Origin: Porphyromonas uenonis DSM 23387 = JCM 13868
Lineage (GTDB): Bacteria; Bacteroidota; Bacteroidia; Bacteroidales; Porphyromonadaceae
NCBI RefSeq assembly: GCF_000482365.1
Contig: NZ_KI535308.1
Coordinates: 220,323 to 284,322 of the forward strand
DNA: 64,000 nucleotides
Reading direction: 5' to 3'
The notes under the pieces are model-generated. The model was given only the letters and a program-made list of their open reading frames with translations. It searched no databases and was not told the origin of the DNA. Below are positions 40,739-49,303 of this stretch, piece by piece. Made by a program: the position numbers and the translations under genes. How positions within the stretch are numbered: position 1 is the first letter of the stretch; each line of letters begins with the position of its first letter.

Positions 40739-42985
40739 ATGGTTACAGACGACATCTACCAGCTCATCTCTGAGCATCAGATCGCCCAAGCGGTCAAGCT
40801 ACTAGGCGAGCAGATGCAGTCTCACGTGCGTATCCCTGTGGAGCAACGCGACCGCTACCACTCGGCAAAGCGTATCCTAGAGACGATGCTACAATACCTA
40901 GAGTCTCCGATACAAGACCCTGAGCTGGTGACGAACTACAGCTACCTGCTCCGGACGCTCTACGAGGTGACCGATGCGCTACGAGATACGGAGTGGGTGG
41001 CTCAGTCGCCTCAATACGAGAAGCAATCAAACTACTACGCGCTACTGCTAGACAATGGAGGACTCGCAATGGTTGTCGAGCAACTGACGCTCCAGTCGAA
41101 CCTCGCAACGGTTGACCGGCCACGCTACGACGAACTGGTCAAGCGCCTCACGATGGGCCTCCTCTACACACAGGAGTGGAGCGACGAGGTGGGCACCGCG
41201 CTGGACCAGCTAGACGACTACATACAGCAGGCAGCACTCACAGCTGTCACCCTAGCCTTGCTCAGGTCGTGGCACTGGGGCAAGCTCTGCTGGCTACTCG
41301 CTAAGCTGATGGAGACACGGGGCGAACAGACGATGGTGCGCATTCGTGCCGTCGTCGGGGTGCTCCTCGTCGGCGAACTATACAGTAGCCGTCTGGCACT
41401 CTATGAGGAGCAGCTCCCCTACAAGCCTCAGCAGATCGGCGAGGCGATCACCCTCGAGGAATACGACATGATCTGGAGCCATCGCCTCCGCATGAAGTAC
41501 ACGCCACAAGTTGTGGAGTATGTGCAGAAGCTCTTCGGGCGCTTCAACAGCCCAGAGTTTCAGCAGCGCTTTCAGGAGATCATCTCCTCGACGGGCGACA
41601 GTGAGGAGCCAGCCACCTTCGAGAGTGTCTTTGGGGATGAGGAGGAGCTCCTCCCTCTCGTGGGCGATGTGCAGGAGGGCTACGAAGCGCTGAAGCGTCT
41701 CGTGGCTCGAGGCTTCGATGTCAATGCTTTTGCAACGAACTCGCTCCTGCAGGGACCTTTCTTTGAAGATGAGGCGCATTGGTTAGTTCCCTTTGACCTG
41801 CAGCACAGTTCGCTAGCAGCCGTGATGGCGCAGTTTAGCAATGAGTACCAGCTCGGCGAGGATCAGATTATGACGCTCTTGCGTGAGTCCATCTTCCAGC
41901 AGGTAGACATAGACTTCTACGGCTCCATCTTTAGGATTAGCCAACTGCCTGGACAGGTGCTACAAGGCATCTCTCAGGGCGTCCTAGCTATGGAAAACGT
42001 GATCAACCGCACCCCTTACATCCGTCCACAGGAGCGACGGACGCTGGAGGCGGACGACTATACGAAAGCGCTACAAGGCTACATCTGCCAGCTGGCACGC
42101 ATCTTCACCTTTATTGAGGCAAAGGTGGCTGCTAAGACACCCTTTATGATGCACTTTGGCCAGCCCAATCCCTTTGCGCAGGAACAATCGGAGAAGCTCT
42201 GCGACAAGCATCTCGACCTACTGCGCGCTTACTGCGTTCAGACGAAGGGGTACGCGGGCGAGCAGGCAGCCATACAGTTTCAGCTGGGACGCACCTCAGA
42301 GCCTGAGGCTCGTGCGCAGCTTATGTACCGCCTTGCGCAGACCTACTACGAGGAGCAGAAGTACATGCAGGCTTACTTCGTCATGCAGCAGATCCCTCCG
42401 CAGCTACTCTCGGGAGACACGAGCCCGCTCTTTATCGCGCAGATCCTCTACCGCATGGAGCAGCCTATGCTCGCTATCTCATTACTAGAGCAGGTGCGCC
42501 AGCAAGCAGAGCCTGAGCGGCCTTCGCTCGCTATCTTGCGACTACTCGGCGTGCTCTATGTGAAGCTCCGCATCTACGACAAGGCACTCCCGCTGCTCCT
42601 GCAGTGCGAATTTGAGGACGAGCACCCCGACACGCTCTATCCACTCATCGCTTGGTGCCTCATGATGACACAGCGCTGGGAGGAGGCAAAGGCTTACGCC
42701 AGTCGCCCCGTCACCTCGTACGATCAGCTCGATAAAGACTCTCTGGAGCTTCAATATAAAGAGTTTGTACCTCTACTGCCCGCTCTCTTTACGCTCGTCG
42801 GCGGAGATCTGCAGGGCACCCTACAAGCTCTGGGCAAGCTCCTCGCATCGGCTGACGAACAGCAACAGAAGCGGTTCATCTCCGCCTACGGCGAGTGCAT
42901 GTACGACCTGAGGCAGCTAGGCGTACCGAGCCATCTGCTGGAGTTGATACAGACCTGGCTCCATCAGCGCATCAATACTTTCTAA
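40739..42985 (+). CDS. Tetratricopeptide-like helical protein of unknown function
   Basis: 748 residues, no signal peptide. The C-terminal third carries TPR-like helix pairs (EARAQLMYRLAQTYYEEQKYMQAYFVMQQ, ILYRMEQPMLAISLLEQVR, LGVLYVKLRIYDKALPLLLQ around residues 520-620). The N-terminal half is helical and acidic, without motifs I recognise. A cytoplasmic scaffold role is plausible. Located between phosphohexomutase and pgk with gaps of 19 and 35 nt, so all three probably share a transcript, but nothing in it suggests an enzyme of sugar metabolism. Confidence 0.75.
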   Translation: MVTDDIYQLISEHQIAQAVKLLGEQMQSHVRIPVEQRDRYHSAKRILETMLQYLESPIQDPELVTNYSYLLRTLYEVTDALRDTEWVAQSPQYEKQSNYYALLLDNGGLAMVVEQLTLQSNLATVDRPRYDELVKRLTMGLLYTQEWSDEVGTALDQLDDYIQQAALTAVTLALLRSWHWGKLCWLLAKLMETRGEQTMVRIRAVVGVLLVGELYSSRLALYEEQLPYKPQQIGEAITLEEYDMIWSHRLRMKYTPQVVEYVQKLFGRFNSPEFQQRFQEIISSTGDSEEPATFESVFGDEEELLPLVGDVQEGYEALKRLVARGFDVNAFATNSLLQGPFFEDEAHWLVPFDLQHSSLAAVMAQFSNEYQLGEDQIMTLLRESIFQQVDIDFYGSIFRISQLPGQVLQGISQGVLAMENVINRTPYIRPQERRTLEADDYTKALQGYICQLARIFTFIEAKVAAKTPFMMHFGQPNPFAQEQSEKLCDKHLDLLRAYCVQTKGYAGEQAAIQFQLGRTSEPEARAQLMYRLAQTYYEEQKYMQAYFVMQQIPPQLLSGDTSPLFIAQILYRMEQPMLAISLLEQVRQQAEPERPSLAILRLLGVLYVKLRIYDKALPLLLQCEFEDEHPDTLYPLIAWCLMMTQRWEEAKAYASRPVTSYDQLDKDSLELQYKEFVPLLPALFTLVGGDLQGTLQALGKLLASADEQQQKRFISAYGECMYDLRQLGVPSHLLELIQTWLHQRINTF

Positions 42986-43020
42986 GTTTATTCACACAGA
43001 CAAAATACACAGCTCTATTC

Positions 43021-44292
43021 ATGACAAACATTCATCAGTTCGACTTCTCGGGTCTCCGTGCTCTCGTACGCGTAGACTTCAACGTACCTTTTGACGACAA
43101 GGGGCAGATCACCGACGATACCCGCATGCGTGCCGCCCTGCCTACGCTACGCAAGATCCTATCCGACGGCGGTAGCGTCATCATCGCCACGCACCTCGGT
43201 CGCCCCAAAGGCCGTGATCCCAAGCTCTCTACCGCGCTCATCGTGCCCCACCTCAAGGAACTCACCCACGTACCCGTCATCCACTGCCCCGTGAGCCGTG
43301 GTGCACAGGCAAAAGAGATGGCGCAAGCACTCCAGCCAGGCGAGATACTAGTCCTAGAAAACGTACGCTTCGAGGAGGAGGAGCAAGGTAAACTAAACAA
43401 TCCCGACCAGTACACCGATGAGGCAGCGCTCAAAGCTGCTAAGGCTGATCTCAAGGAGCGTCAGAAAGCTTACGCTAAGGAGATGTCTACATTAGCAGAC
43501 GTCTATGTCAACGATGCTTTTGGTGCAGCACACCGAGCACACGCCACGACGGCTCTCATCGCTCAGTACTTTGCAGCAGACAAGAAGATGTTTGGCATGC
43601 TCATGCTACAAGAGGTCGAGGCTGTACAGCGTGTACTGCATGGTGCTAAGCACCCCTTTACCGCTATCTTAGGAGGTTCTAAGGTCTCCTCCAAGATCGA
43701 CATCATCCTCAACCTGATGGACAAAGTAGACAACCTCATCATCGGAGGCGGTATGGCCTACACTTTTGTCAAGGCGCAGGGTGGCGAGATCGGTCGCTCC
43801 CTCTGTGAGGAGGACAAGATCGACGTGGCACGAGACATCATGGAGCGCGCTAAGGCTAAGGGCGTACGACTCCTCCTACCCGTAGATACGGTCGCCACGT
43901 GCGACTTTGCCAACGATGCGCCTGCCGAGACCTACCCGACCAATCAGATTCCTGCCGACCGCATGGGTATGGACATAGGCGCTCAGGCTTGTGCCGACTA
44001 CCGTGAGGTTATCTTGACCAGCAAGACGATCCTGTGGAACGGACCTGCGGGAGTCTTTGAGTTTGACAACTTCGCTCGTGGCTCCGAAGCTATAGCTCAG
44101 GCAGTCGCCGAGGCTACACGACAGGGCGCCTACTCGCTCGTCGGTGGCGGGGATAGTGTCGCCTGCATCAACAAACTCGGGCTAGGCGACGAAGTGTCTT
44201 ACGTATCTACCGGTGGCGGTGCGCTCCTAGAGGCTATCGAGGGAAAAGCTCTCCCCGGCATCGTAGCCATCGACCCAAACTATGGCAAGTAA
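43021..44292 (+). CDS. pgk: Phosphoglycerate kinase
   Basis: 423 residues from ATG 43021; an upstream frame to 42895 overlaps the preceding gene. Glycolytic ATP-forming transfer from 1,3-bisphosphoglycerate. Motifs: RALVRVDFNVPFDDKGQITD (substrate Asp/Asn), IIATHLGRPKG, GGSKVSSKIDI, the nucleotide site WNGPAGVFEFDNFARGSEAI and GGGDSVACINKLG, and VSTGGGALLEAIEGKALPG at the end. A short insertion around residues 115-160 (AALKAAKADLKERQKAY) is usual in Bacteroidota pgk. The last 11 bases overlap the next gene. Confidence 0.97.
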   Translation: MTNIHQFDFSGLRALVRVDFNVPFDDKGQITDDTRMRAALPTLRKILSDGGSVIIATHLGRPKGRDPKLSTALIVPHLKELTHVPVIHCPVSRGAQAKEMAQALQPGEILVLENVRFEEEEQGKLNNPDQYTDEAALKAAKADLKERQKAYAKEMSTLADVYVNDAFGAAHRAHATTALIAQYFAADKKMFGMLMLQEVEAVQRVLHGAKHPFTAILGGSKVSSKIDIILNLMDKVDNLIIGGGMAYTFVKAQGGEIGRSLCEEDKIDVARDIMERAKAKGVRLLLPVDTVATCDFANDAPAETYPTNQIPADRMGMDIGAQACADYREVILTSKTILWNGPAGVFEFDNFARGSEAIAQAVAEATRQGAYSLVGGGDSVACINKLGLGDEVSYVSTGGGALLEAIEGKALPGIVAIDPNYGK

Positions 44293-44878
44293 TATGAGAC
44301 AAGACGCATCCGCTACCCCACTCGTCTCGCTCGTTCGCATGACGCGGTGTGATCTCTGCAATGAGACGCACCAGAGCCATCTGCCTACGCTCAGACAGCT
44401 CTACGAGGAGGCCTTTCCCCTCAGTGAGCGTCGTCCTTGGAGTGACTTGGAGCAGCTCATCGGGGAGCAGGATGCTTACCACTTCTTCCTCTTAGAGCAT
44501 CCCGAGCTAGGGGTCGTGGGCTTCGTCACGCTGTGGCACTTTGACGACTTCTACTACGGAGAGCACTTTGCCATCCTACCACAGCTACGCAACCATCGCC
44601 TAGGCGAGCAGACGTTGCAAACGGTCAAGGAGTACATCGGGCGTGCCCCCCTTTACTTCGAAGTGGAGCCTGAGACACTCTCCGAGATCGCAGGACGACG
44701 CATCAACTACTACGAGCGCAACGGTTTTCAAGTGGTCAAGCGAGACTACCTGCAACCCCCGTATCACCGTGAGGAGCAGGGTGTACCGCTCTACATCATG
44801 TCTTCCGAGCTAGGCGAGAGAGACTTCATCGAGCGGGTCTGCCAGACACTCGTCGATCGAGTCTACCCACACTTCTAG
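44282..44878 (+). CDS. GNAT family N-acetyltransferase
   Basis: 198 residues, overlapping the pgk stop by 11 bases; a start at Met5 (44294) is also possible and would remove the overlap. GNAT fold: LRQLYEEAFPLSERRPW (helix 1-2), VVGFVTLWHFDDFYYGEHFAILPQLRNHRLGEQTLQTV, where the R-x-x-G-x-G acetyl-CoA loop is modified to RNHRLGEQ, and YYERNGFQVVKRDYLQPPYH (beta 6-7). Substrate unknown. Coupled to pgk by overlap and followed by an intrinsic terminator. Confidence 0.88.
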   Translation: MASNMRQDASATPLVSLVRMTRCDLCNETHQSHLPTLRQLYEEAFPLSERRPWSDLEQLIGEQDAYHFFLLEHPELGVVGFVTLWHFDDFYYGEHFAILPQLRNHRLGEQTLQTVKEYIGRAPLYFEVEPETLSEIAGRRINYYERNGFQVVKRDYLQPPYHREEQGVPLYIMSSELGERDFIERVCQTLVDRVYPHF

Positions 44879-44901
44879 ACACAACATCCCCAATCAACGC
44901 A

Positions 44902-44941
44902 AGAGGAGACGGCACACAAGCTGGTCGTCTCCTCTTTTCTT
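44902..44941 (+). terminator. Intrinsic terminator after the GNAT gene
   Basis: AGAGGAGACG (44902-44911) pairs with CGTCTCCTCT (44926-44935), then TTTCTT. The same stem sequence is reused at 60835-60869. Confidence 0.9.
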
Positions 44942-44957
44942 GTCTCTTTGCTACCCA

Positions 44958-45050
44958 GTTCCTCCGCTGGAACTAAAAAGTTCCTCCGCTGGAACTGAAA
45001 AGTTCCTCCCTTGGAACTAAAAAGTTCCAAGAGGGGAACTGATTTTGGAA
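44958..45050 (-). repeat. Phased palindrome array, GTTCC-N6-GGAAC type, second copy
   Basis: Units start at 44958, 44980, 45002 and 45024, exactly 22 bp apart, with spacers AAAA or TAAAAA. The sequence is the reverse complement of array F (14801-14980). It lies between the convergent GNAT and ABC genes. No ORF. Confidence 0.88.
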
Positions 45051-45152
45051 CTCGTATGTACTACTAAGCCAGCACAATACAAAGAGATTCTAAGTCCGCC
45101 CCACCGCTTTCGCCAAAGGGGGCAGTACGAGCTACCGCTAAGTTGCCTTCGC

Positions 45153-46883
45153 CTAGCTCTCTACCCGTTGCAGGTCACAAGCGGTGCGGTAGTAGCCCGG
45201 CACATCGTACAGTTCGTCAGGCGTGCCAGAGGCAGCGACCGCGCCCCCAGAGAGTACTACGATGCGGTCCGCATTGCGTATCGTGCGCATACGGTGAGCA
45301 ATGATTAGCACCGTCTTATCAGTCGTAAGCTGTGAGAGAGCCCGCTGTATATGCGTCTCACTCTCCGCGTCTTGACTTGCTGTCGCCTCATCGAGGATGA
45401 TGATCGGAGCATTCTTGAGGATAGCTCGAGCTATCGATATGCGCTGCCGCTCACCACCAGAGAGGCGACTGCCATTCTCCCCTATCTGCGTCTGGTACCC
45501 CTCGGGCAACCGCGCTACAAAGTCGTCACACTGCGCCAGCCGAGCCGCCTCGAGGACCTCGACATCTGTCGCCTCTTTGCGTCCGATGCGAATGTTTTCC
45601 AGCACCGTATTATTAAAGAGTACCACATCTTGGAAGACGATGGCGTAGTACTTAAGGAGTGTCTCTGGATCGACTGCTGTTAAGTCTTCGCCCCCGAGCG
45701 ATACGACCCCACTCTGACAGTTCCAGAAGCGGGAGGCTAGTCGTGCACAGGTGCTCTTGCCACCACCGCTCGGACCGACGAGAGCCGTTACCTCGCCCTG
45801 CTTGGCGGTAAAGGAGACATGATTCAGCACCTGCGCACCCTCATTGTAGGAAAAGGATACATCCTCAAACGTTAGGTCGAAGCTCTTAGGCGCAAAGTCT
45901 GTCCGTCCCTCCTGTGTCGGCATATTGTAGATTTCATTCATACGATCTATCCGCACAGAGGCAAAGAGCGTTACGAGCGCATTCCCCATCAGCATAGTCA
46001 GCGGTGTATAGACCGACACAGAGATGAGCAGGAAGAAGAGGAGGATGCCGAGCGACACCTCTCCCGCTAGGTAAAGGTGGCTCCCCACGATGACCAGCGT
46101 CGGTATCGCCAGCTGTAGCAAAGAGCGTAGTCCATTGACCACGACGAAGCTAGCTATCTCGGAGTTAAGGCTGGTGCGCTCATAACTAGCCAAGACGGCA
46201 TCCAGCTCTGTCATATAGAGCGTTTCGCCACCGTATGCCTTGATCGTCTGATGCAGCTGTAGCCCCTCCTCGACCTTTTCGCTCACAGAGAGCTGCGACT
46301 TGGAGAGCTTGACGAAGGAGCGCTTTTGCGAAGCCAGACATCCCCATAGGATCAGAAGCGACACGGGTGCTGCCCAAAAGAGTGCCAAGGCTAACCGCCA
46401 ATCTAAGAAGGCTAATCCACATCCCGCCAAGATGAGGACGATAAAGGAAGCTACCATCTGTGGCAGAGTATGCGAATATGCGTTTTCAAGAAATGAGACA
46501 TCAGACATCACACGACTTGTCAGATCGCTTGCATCGTGACGGTCAAAGAAGGAGAGCGGGAGTCGTCTCATCTTCTCCGCTAGTCGTATGCGCATCGTAG
46601 CACTCTCGCTGTAGACAGCTAGGAAAGTGCTGTTGTACTGTCTGCGAGTGATGACATACATACCTATTATAGATAAGAGTGCAATCCCTACCAGTGCCCA
46701 GAGGGTGAGGTCTCTGCTCTCGCCAAATAGCTCCATCATTAGGAGGTAAACGAGCATCACGGGGAGCATGAAGGAGAGGTTTTGCACACCAGTCCAGAGA
46801 CAAGCCGAGAGGAAGTTGTGCGCTCCTCTAGGCGAGAGCGCCATCTTGCGCTCCATCCAGTTGATTAGATTTAGATGCTTCAT
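45153..46883 (-). CDS. ABC transporter half-exporter (TMD-NBD), second of a pair
   Basis: 576 residues: six-helix exporter membrane domain (about residues 20-310), then an ATPase domain with Walker A GPSGGGKST, Q-loop FQDVVLFNNTV, signature LSGGERQR, Walker B IIILDEAT and switch His IIAHRMRTI. Residues at all ATP motifs are intact. It starts 3 bases after the upstream gene's stop, so the two form a heterodimeric exporter of the type IV ABC fold. Such pairs export peptides, lipids or drugs, and YbtPQ/IrtAB-type pairs import siderophores; the sequence does not decide. No signal for a periplasmic accessory protein nearby. Confidence 0.93.
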   Translation of the reverse strand: MKHLNLINWMERKMALSPRGAHNFLSACLWTGVQNLSFMLPVMLVYLLMMELFGESRDLTLWALVGIALLSIIGMYVITRRQYNSTFLAVYSESATMRIRLAEKMRRLPLSFFDRHDASDLTSRVMSDVSFLENAYSHTLPQMVASFIVLILAGCGLAFLDWRLALALFWAAPVSLLILWGCLASQKRSFVKLSKSQLSVSEKVEEGLQLHQTIKAYGGETLYMTELDAVLASYERTSLNSEIASFVVVNGLRSLLQLAIPTLVIVGSHLYLAGEVSLGILLFFLLISVSVYTPLTMLMGNALVTLFASVRIDRMNEIYNMPTQEGRTDFAPKSFDLTFEDVSFSYNEGAQVLNHVSFTAKQGEVTALVGPSGGGKSTCARLASRFWNCQSGVVSLGGEDLTAVDPETLLKYYAIVFQDVVLFNNTVLENIRIGRKEATDVEVLEAARLAQCDDFVARLPEGYQTQIGENGSRLSGGERQRISIARAILKNAPIIILDEATASQDAESETHIQRALSQLTTDKTVLIIAHRMRTIRNADRIVVLSGGAVAASGTPDELYDVPGYYRTACDLQRVES

Positions 46884-46886
46884 AGC

Positions 46887-48662
46887 TTATATAGTCCATT
46901 TGATAGATTCTTGATACTCTTGCCACATAGAGGCGTAGAGTCCATTAGTACGAGCCAGTAGCTCCGTGTGGGTGCCTTGCTCTACGATGCGTCCCTGCTG
47001 CATCACCACAATAAGATCCGCATTGACCACCGAGGAGAGACGATGCGCTATCATCAGGACGGTCTTGTGCGCCATCAGACGATGCAGGCTCTCCTGGATC
47101 GCATGCTCACTCTCAGGATCGGCAAAGGAGGTAGCCTCGTCAAGGAGCAGTATAGGCGCATCCTTGAGGAAGGCTCTCGCCAGAGCGATCCGCTGCTGCT
47201 CTCCCCCACTGAGGTAGACACCCTTAGAGCCGATGACCGTGTCCAACCCTTGTGGCAGACTACGCACCAGCTCTAGGCAGTGCGCTTTGTCGAGGGCCGC
47301 ATAGATCTCTTCGTCCGTAGCCTTAGCAGATCCGTAGGCTACATTGTCACGGATGGACTTCTTAAAGAGCCTTTCACTCTGGAAGACGAAGGAGATATGC
47401 CGTAGCACCTCCTCGACAGCAACCTGACTTATATCTTCTCCCCCGATAGTAATCCGCCCTGTCTCCACATCCCAAAAGCGAGCCACGAGACGAGCCAGCG
47501 TTGTCTTGCCACTACCGCTAGCTCCTACGAGAGCCACGCAGGCACCTTCAGGGATTGTGAGCGTCACATCACTCACCGCCAGAGGAGCCTCTGGAGTATA
47601 TCTAAAGGATACCCCCTCCAGCTGGATCGTATGACTAGAAAGCTTGAGAGGCGTACTGTCCTTTGCCCCCAAAGAGGCATCGCAGAGGGCATCCAGCCTA
47701 TCCAAAGCCTGCACAGCCTCACGCTTACCACTGACCACATACATGAGTCGCATCGTACACTCCCCGATGAAGGGCGTCACGAGGATAAAGAAGACCAAGC
47801 TACTCACCACACCGACCATATCTTCGCCTCGGCTCAAGAGATAATAGGCAAAGGGTACCAAGATAAAGGCATAGCCAAAGGAAGCTACCGTGTAGATGCT
47901 AAACATACGCCGACAACTACGAGCATACACCTTCGCCCACTTGGCATAGTCCAGTAGCGTCTGGTGAAAAGCATTGAAGGAGTAGATCGACTGCTGGAAA
48001 GCTTTTACCACAGGCATACCACGCACATACTCAACCGCCTCGCTACTCATCCTTTGCTGGTGATTCATATAGGCACCCATACTCTCACGGTACGCTTTGT
48101 TGGTCATCATCGAGCCCATCGCTAGGAGCTGTATCAAGACTGGTATGAGACAGAGCAGAGCCATGCGCCACTCCAGGACAAACATCATCACGCAGAGCGT
48201 CGCAAAACAGACCAGCGTCCCAACGAGGTCTGGCAAGAGGTGAGCGCAGAAAGTGTGGGTCAGACCAACATTGTCGTCGATGACGTTCTTGAGCTTGCCT
48301 AGGTTCTGCTGATCGAAGAAGCCCAAGGGCATCTCCAGCATACGCCTCATAGCATCCCCTCGCAAAGTCCGCTCTACCCTAAAGGCTGCCACATGCGTCA
48401 GCACCAACGCCACCGCATAGAGGAGTATATGGAGCAGTCCCGCCCCGACTGCCCACCAAGCCCATCGCGTGATGGCACCTGAGTCCACAGAGCCACCGAG
48501 CAACTCCCGCAGGATAAGCCAAATAAAGATGAATGGCACCAGTGCCACCACGTGCGCCACAGCAGAGCAGACCAGCCCTAGATAAGCGAGCGGTCGCTTG
48601 CTCCCCATGGAGCGTCCTAGGCGTCCCAATGCGCCTAGGGATTGATTGTTTGATTGTCTCAT
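46887..48662 (-). CDS. ABC transporter half-exporter (TMD-NBD), first of a pair
   Basis: 591 residues: N-terminal basic segment (about 1-25), six transmembrane helices (about 26-320), and ATPase domain with Walker A GASGSGKTT, Q-loop FQSERLFKKS, signature LSGGEQQR, Walker B ILLLDEAT and switch His IIAHRLSSV. All catalytic residues look intact in both members, so both ATP sites should be active. Promoter lies at 48775-48805, leaving a leader of about 105 nt. It is divergent to gdhA across a 640-nt gap that holds an array of short palindromes. Cargo unknown. Confidence 0.93.
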   Translation of the reverse strand: MRQSNNQSLGALGRLGRSMGSKRPLAYLGLVCSAVAHVVALVPFIFIWLILRELLGGSVDSGAITRWAWWAVGAGLLHILLYAVALVLTHVAAFRVERTLRGDAMRRMLEMPLGFFDQQNLGKLKNVIDDNVGLTHTFCAHLLPDLVGTLVCFATLCVMMFVLEWRMALLCLIPVLIQLLAMGSMMTNKAYRESMGAYMNHQQRMSSEAVEYVRGMPVVKAFQQSIYSFNAFHQTLLDYAKWAKVYARSCRRMFSIYTVASFGYAFILVPFAYYLLSRGEDMVGVVSSLVFFILVTPFIGECTMRLMYVVSGKREAVQALDRLDALCDASLGAKDSTPLKLSSHTIQLEGVSFRYTPEAPLAVSDVTLTIPEGACVALVGASGSGKTTLARLVARFWDVETGRITIGGEDISQVAVEEVLRHISFVFQSERLFKKSIRDNVAYGSAKATDEEIYAALDKAHCLELVRSLPQGLDTVIGSKGVYLSGGEQQRIALARAFLKDAPILLLDEATSFADPESEHAIQESLHRLMAHKTVLMIAHRLSSVVNADLIVVMQQGRIVEQGTHTELLARTNGLYASMWQEYQESIKWTI

Positions 48663-48774
48663 ATTGATCTGTTGTTATATACTTGGAGCCGTTTTACTTA
48701 AAATAGATCCTATGCGCAAGAGCATTCAGCGAGGAGGTGAAAAAGCATCGCCCTATGGACACCCTTACACCGTG

Positions 48775-48805
48775 CAAAGGTAGAGCGTAATCCTTAAAAC
48801 AGCAA
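48775..48805 (-). promoter_or_regulatory. Promoter of the ABC pair
   Basis: On the minus strand TTG (48805-48803), a 20-nt spacer and TACCTTTG (48782-48775): a full -33/-7 match. Transcript starts near 48768. Confidence 0.8.
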
Positions 48806-48959
48806 TACCAAATAGTCGGTAATCTGTTGTATATCAAAACGATGTGAACGTTCAGCATCTATCGTTCGAAGCCTGTCATACCTCCTCCCTTCGATTGGTT
48901 AAATTCTGAATACTATAAGTAGAGAGATGCGCCCAGATACTGCTTTCTCACGAGGAAAT

Positions 48960-49066
48960 TGAAATTCTCCAGGGAGCAATCGGCAAATTCCTCCGGACTT
49001 TCATTTCATTCTTCCGAAGTTTCATTTCATTCTTCCGAAGTTTTATTTCGAACTTCCGATCTATTT
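48960..49066 (-). repeat. Phased palindrome array E, short degenerate copy
   Basis: Units ATTCTCC.. (48964), ATTCCTCCGG (48987), ATTCTTCCGAAG (49008), ATTCTTCCGAAG (49029) and AACTTCCG (49051) at 21-23 bp. It lies in the divergent ABC/gdhA region and lacks inverted ends. The remaining 48810-48950 stretch shows no gene. Confidence 0.75.
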
Positions 49067-49237
49067 CGGCTTTTCTCGGTAGAGATTTGAGATTTCTTGA
49101 TGAGTTATTTGGCAAATAGCTCGTATGACCCCAAAGTTGTCGGCACAGCGCGTCAGCTCCAGACGGCTTTTTTCCTGCGCCCCAAGTAGGAATGGAGGGA
49201 CTTGACTCAGCTTTTTGAACTTTGGTGTGCTGAGGGC

Positions 49238-49268
49238 TTGCTTCATTGGGAAATTAGGCGTAACTTTG
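49238..49268 (+). promoter_or_regulatory. Promoter of gdhA
   Basis: TTG (49238-49240), 20-nt spacer, TAACTTTG (49261-49268); start near 49275, leader about 30 nt. A textbook Bacteroidota promoter. Confidence 0.85.
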
Positions 49269-49303
49269 TGGTACATATCCGATAATCCTAATCATTAAAT
49301 CAA

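Noticed and set aside
44958..45050. CRISPR array
   Set aside because: Unit and spacer are too short (16 bp plus 6 bp) and spacers are nearly identical T/A-rich; no cas genes in the window. The same holds for the other palindrome arrays.
45153..48662. Calling the ABC pair a siderophore importer (YbtPQ/IrtAB type)
   Set aside because: The paired layout allows it, but no residue pattern or neighbouring siderophore gene supports it; kept as an exporter-fold pair of unknown cargo.
48810..49276. 71-codon minus-strand frame (49061-49276) and possible small gene upstream of gdhA
   Set aside because: Its start lies inside the gdhA promoter elements and its end runs into array E; no recognisable family.
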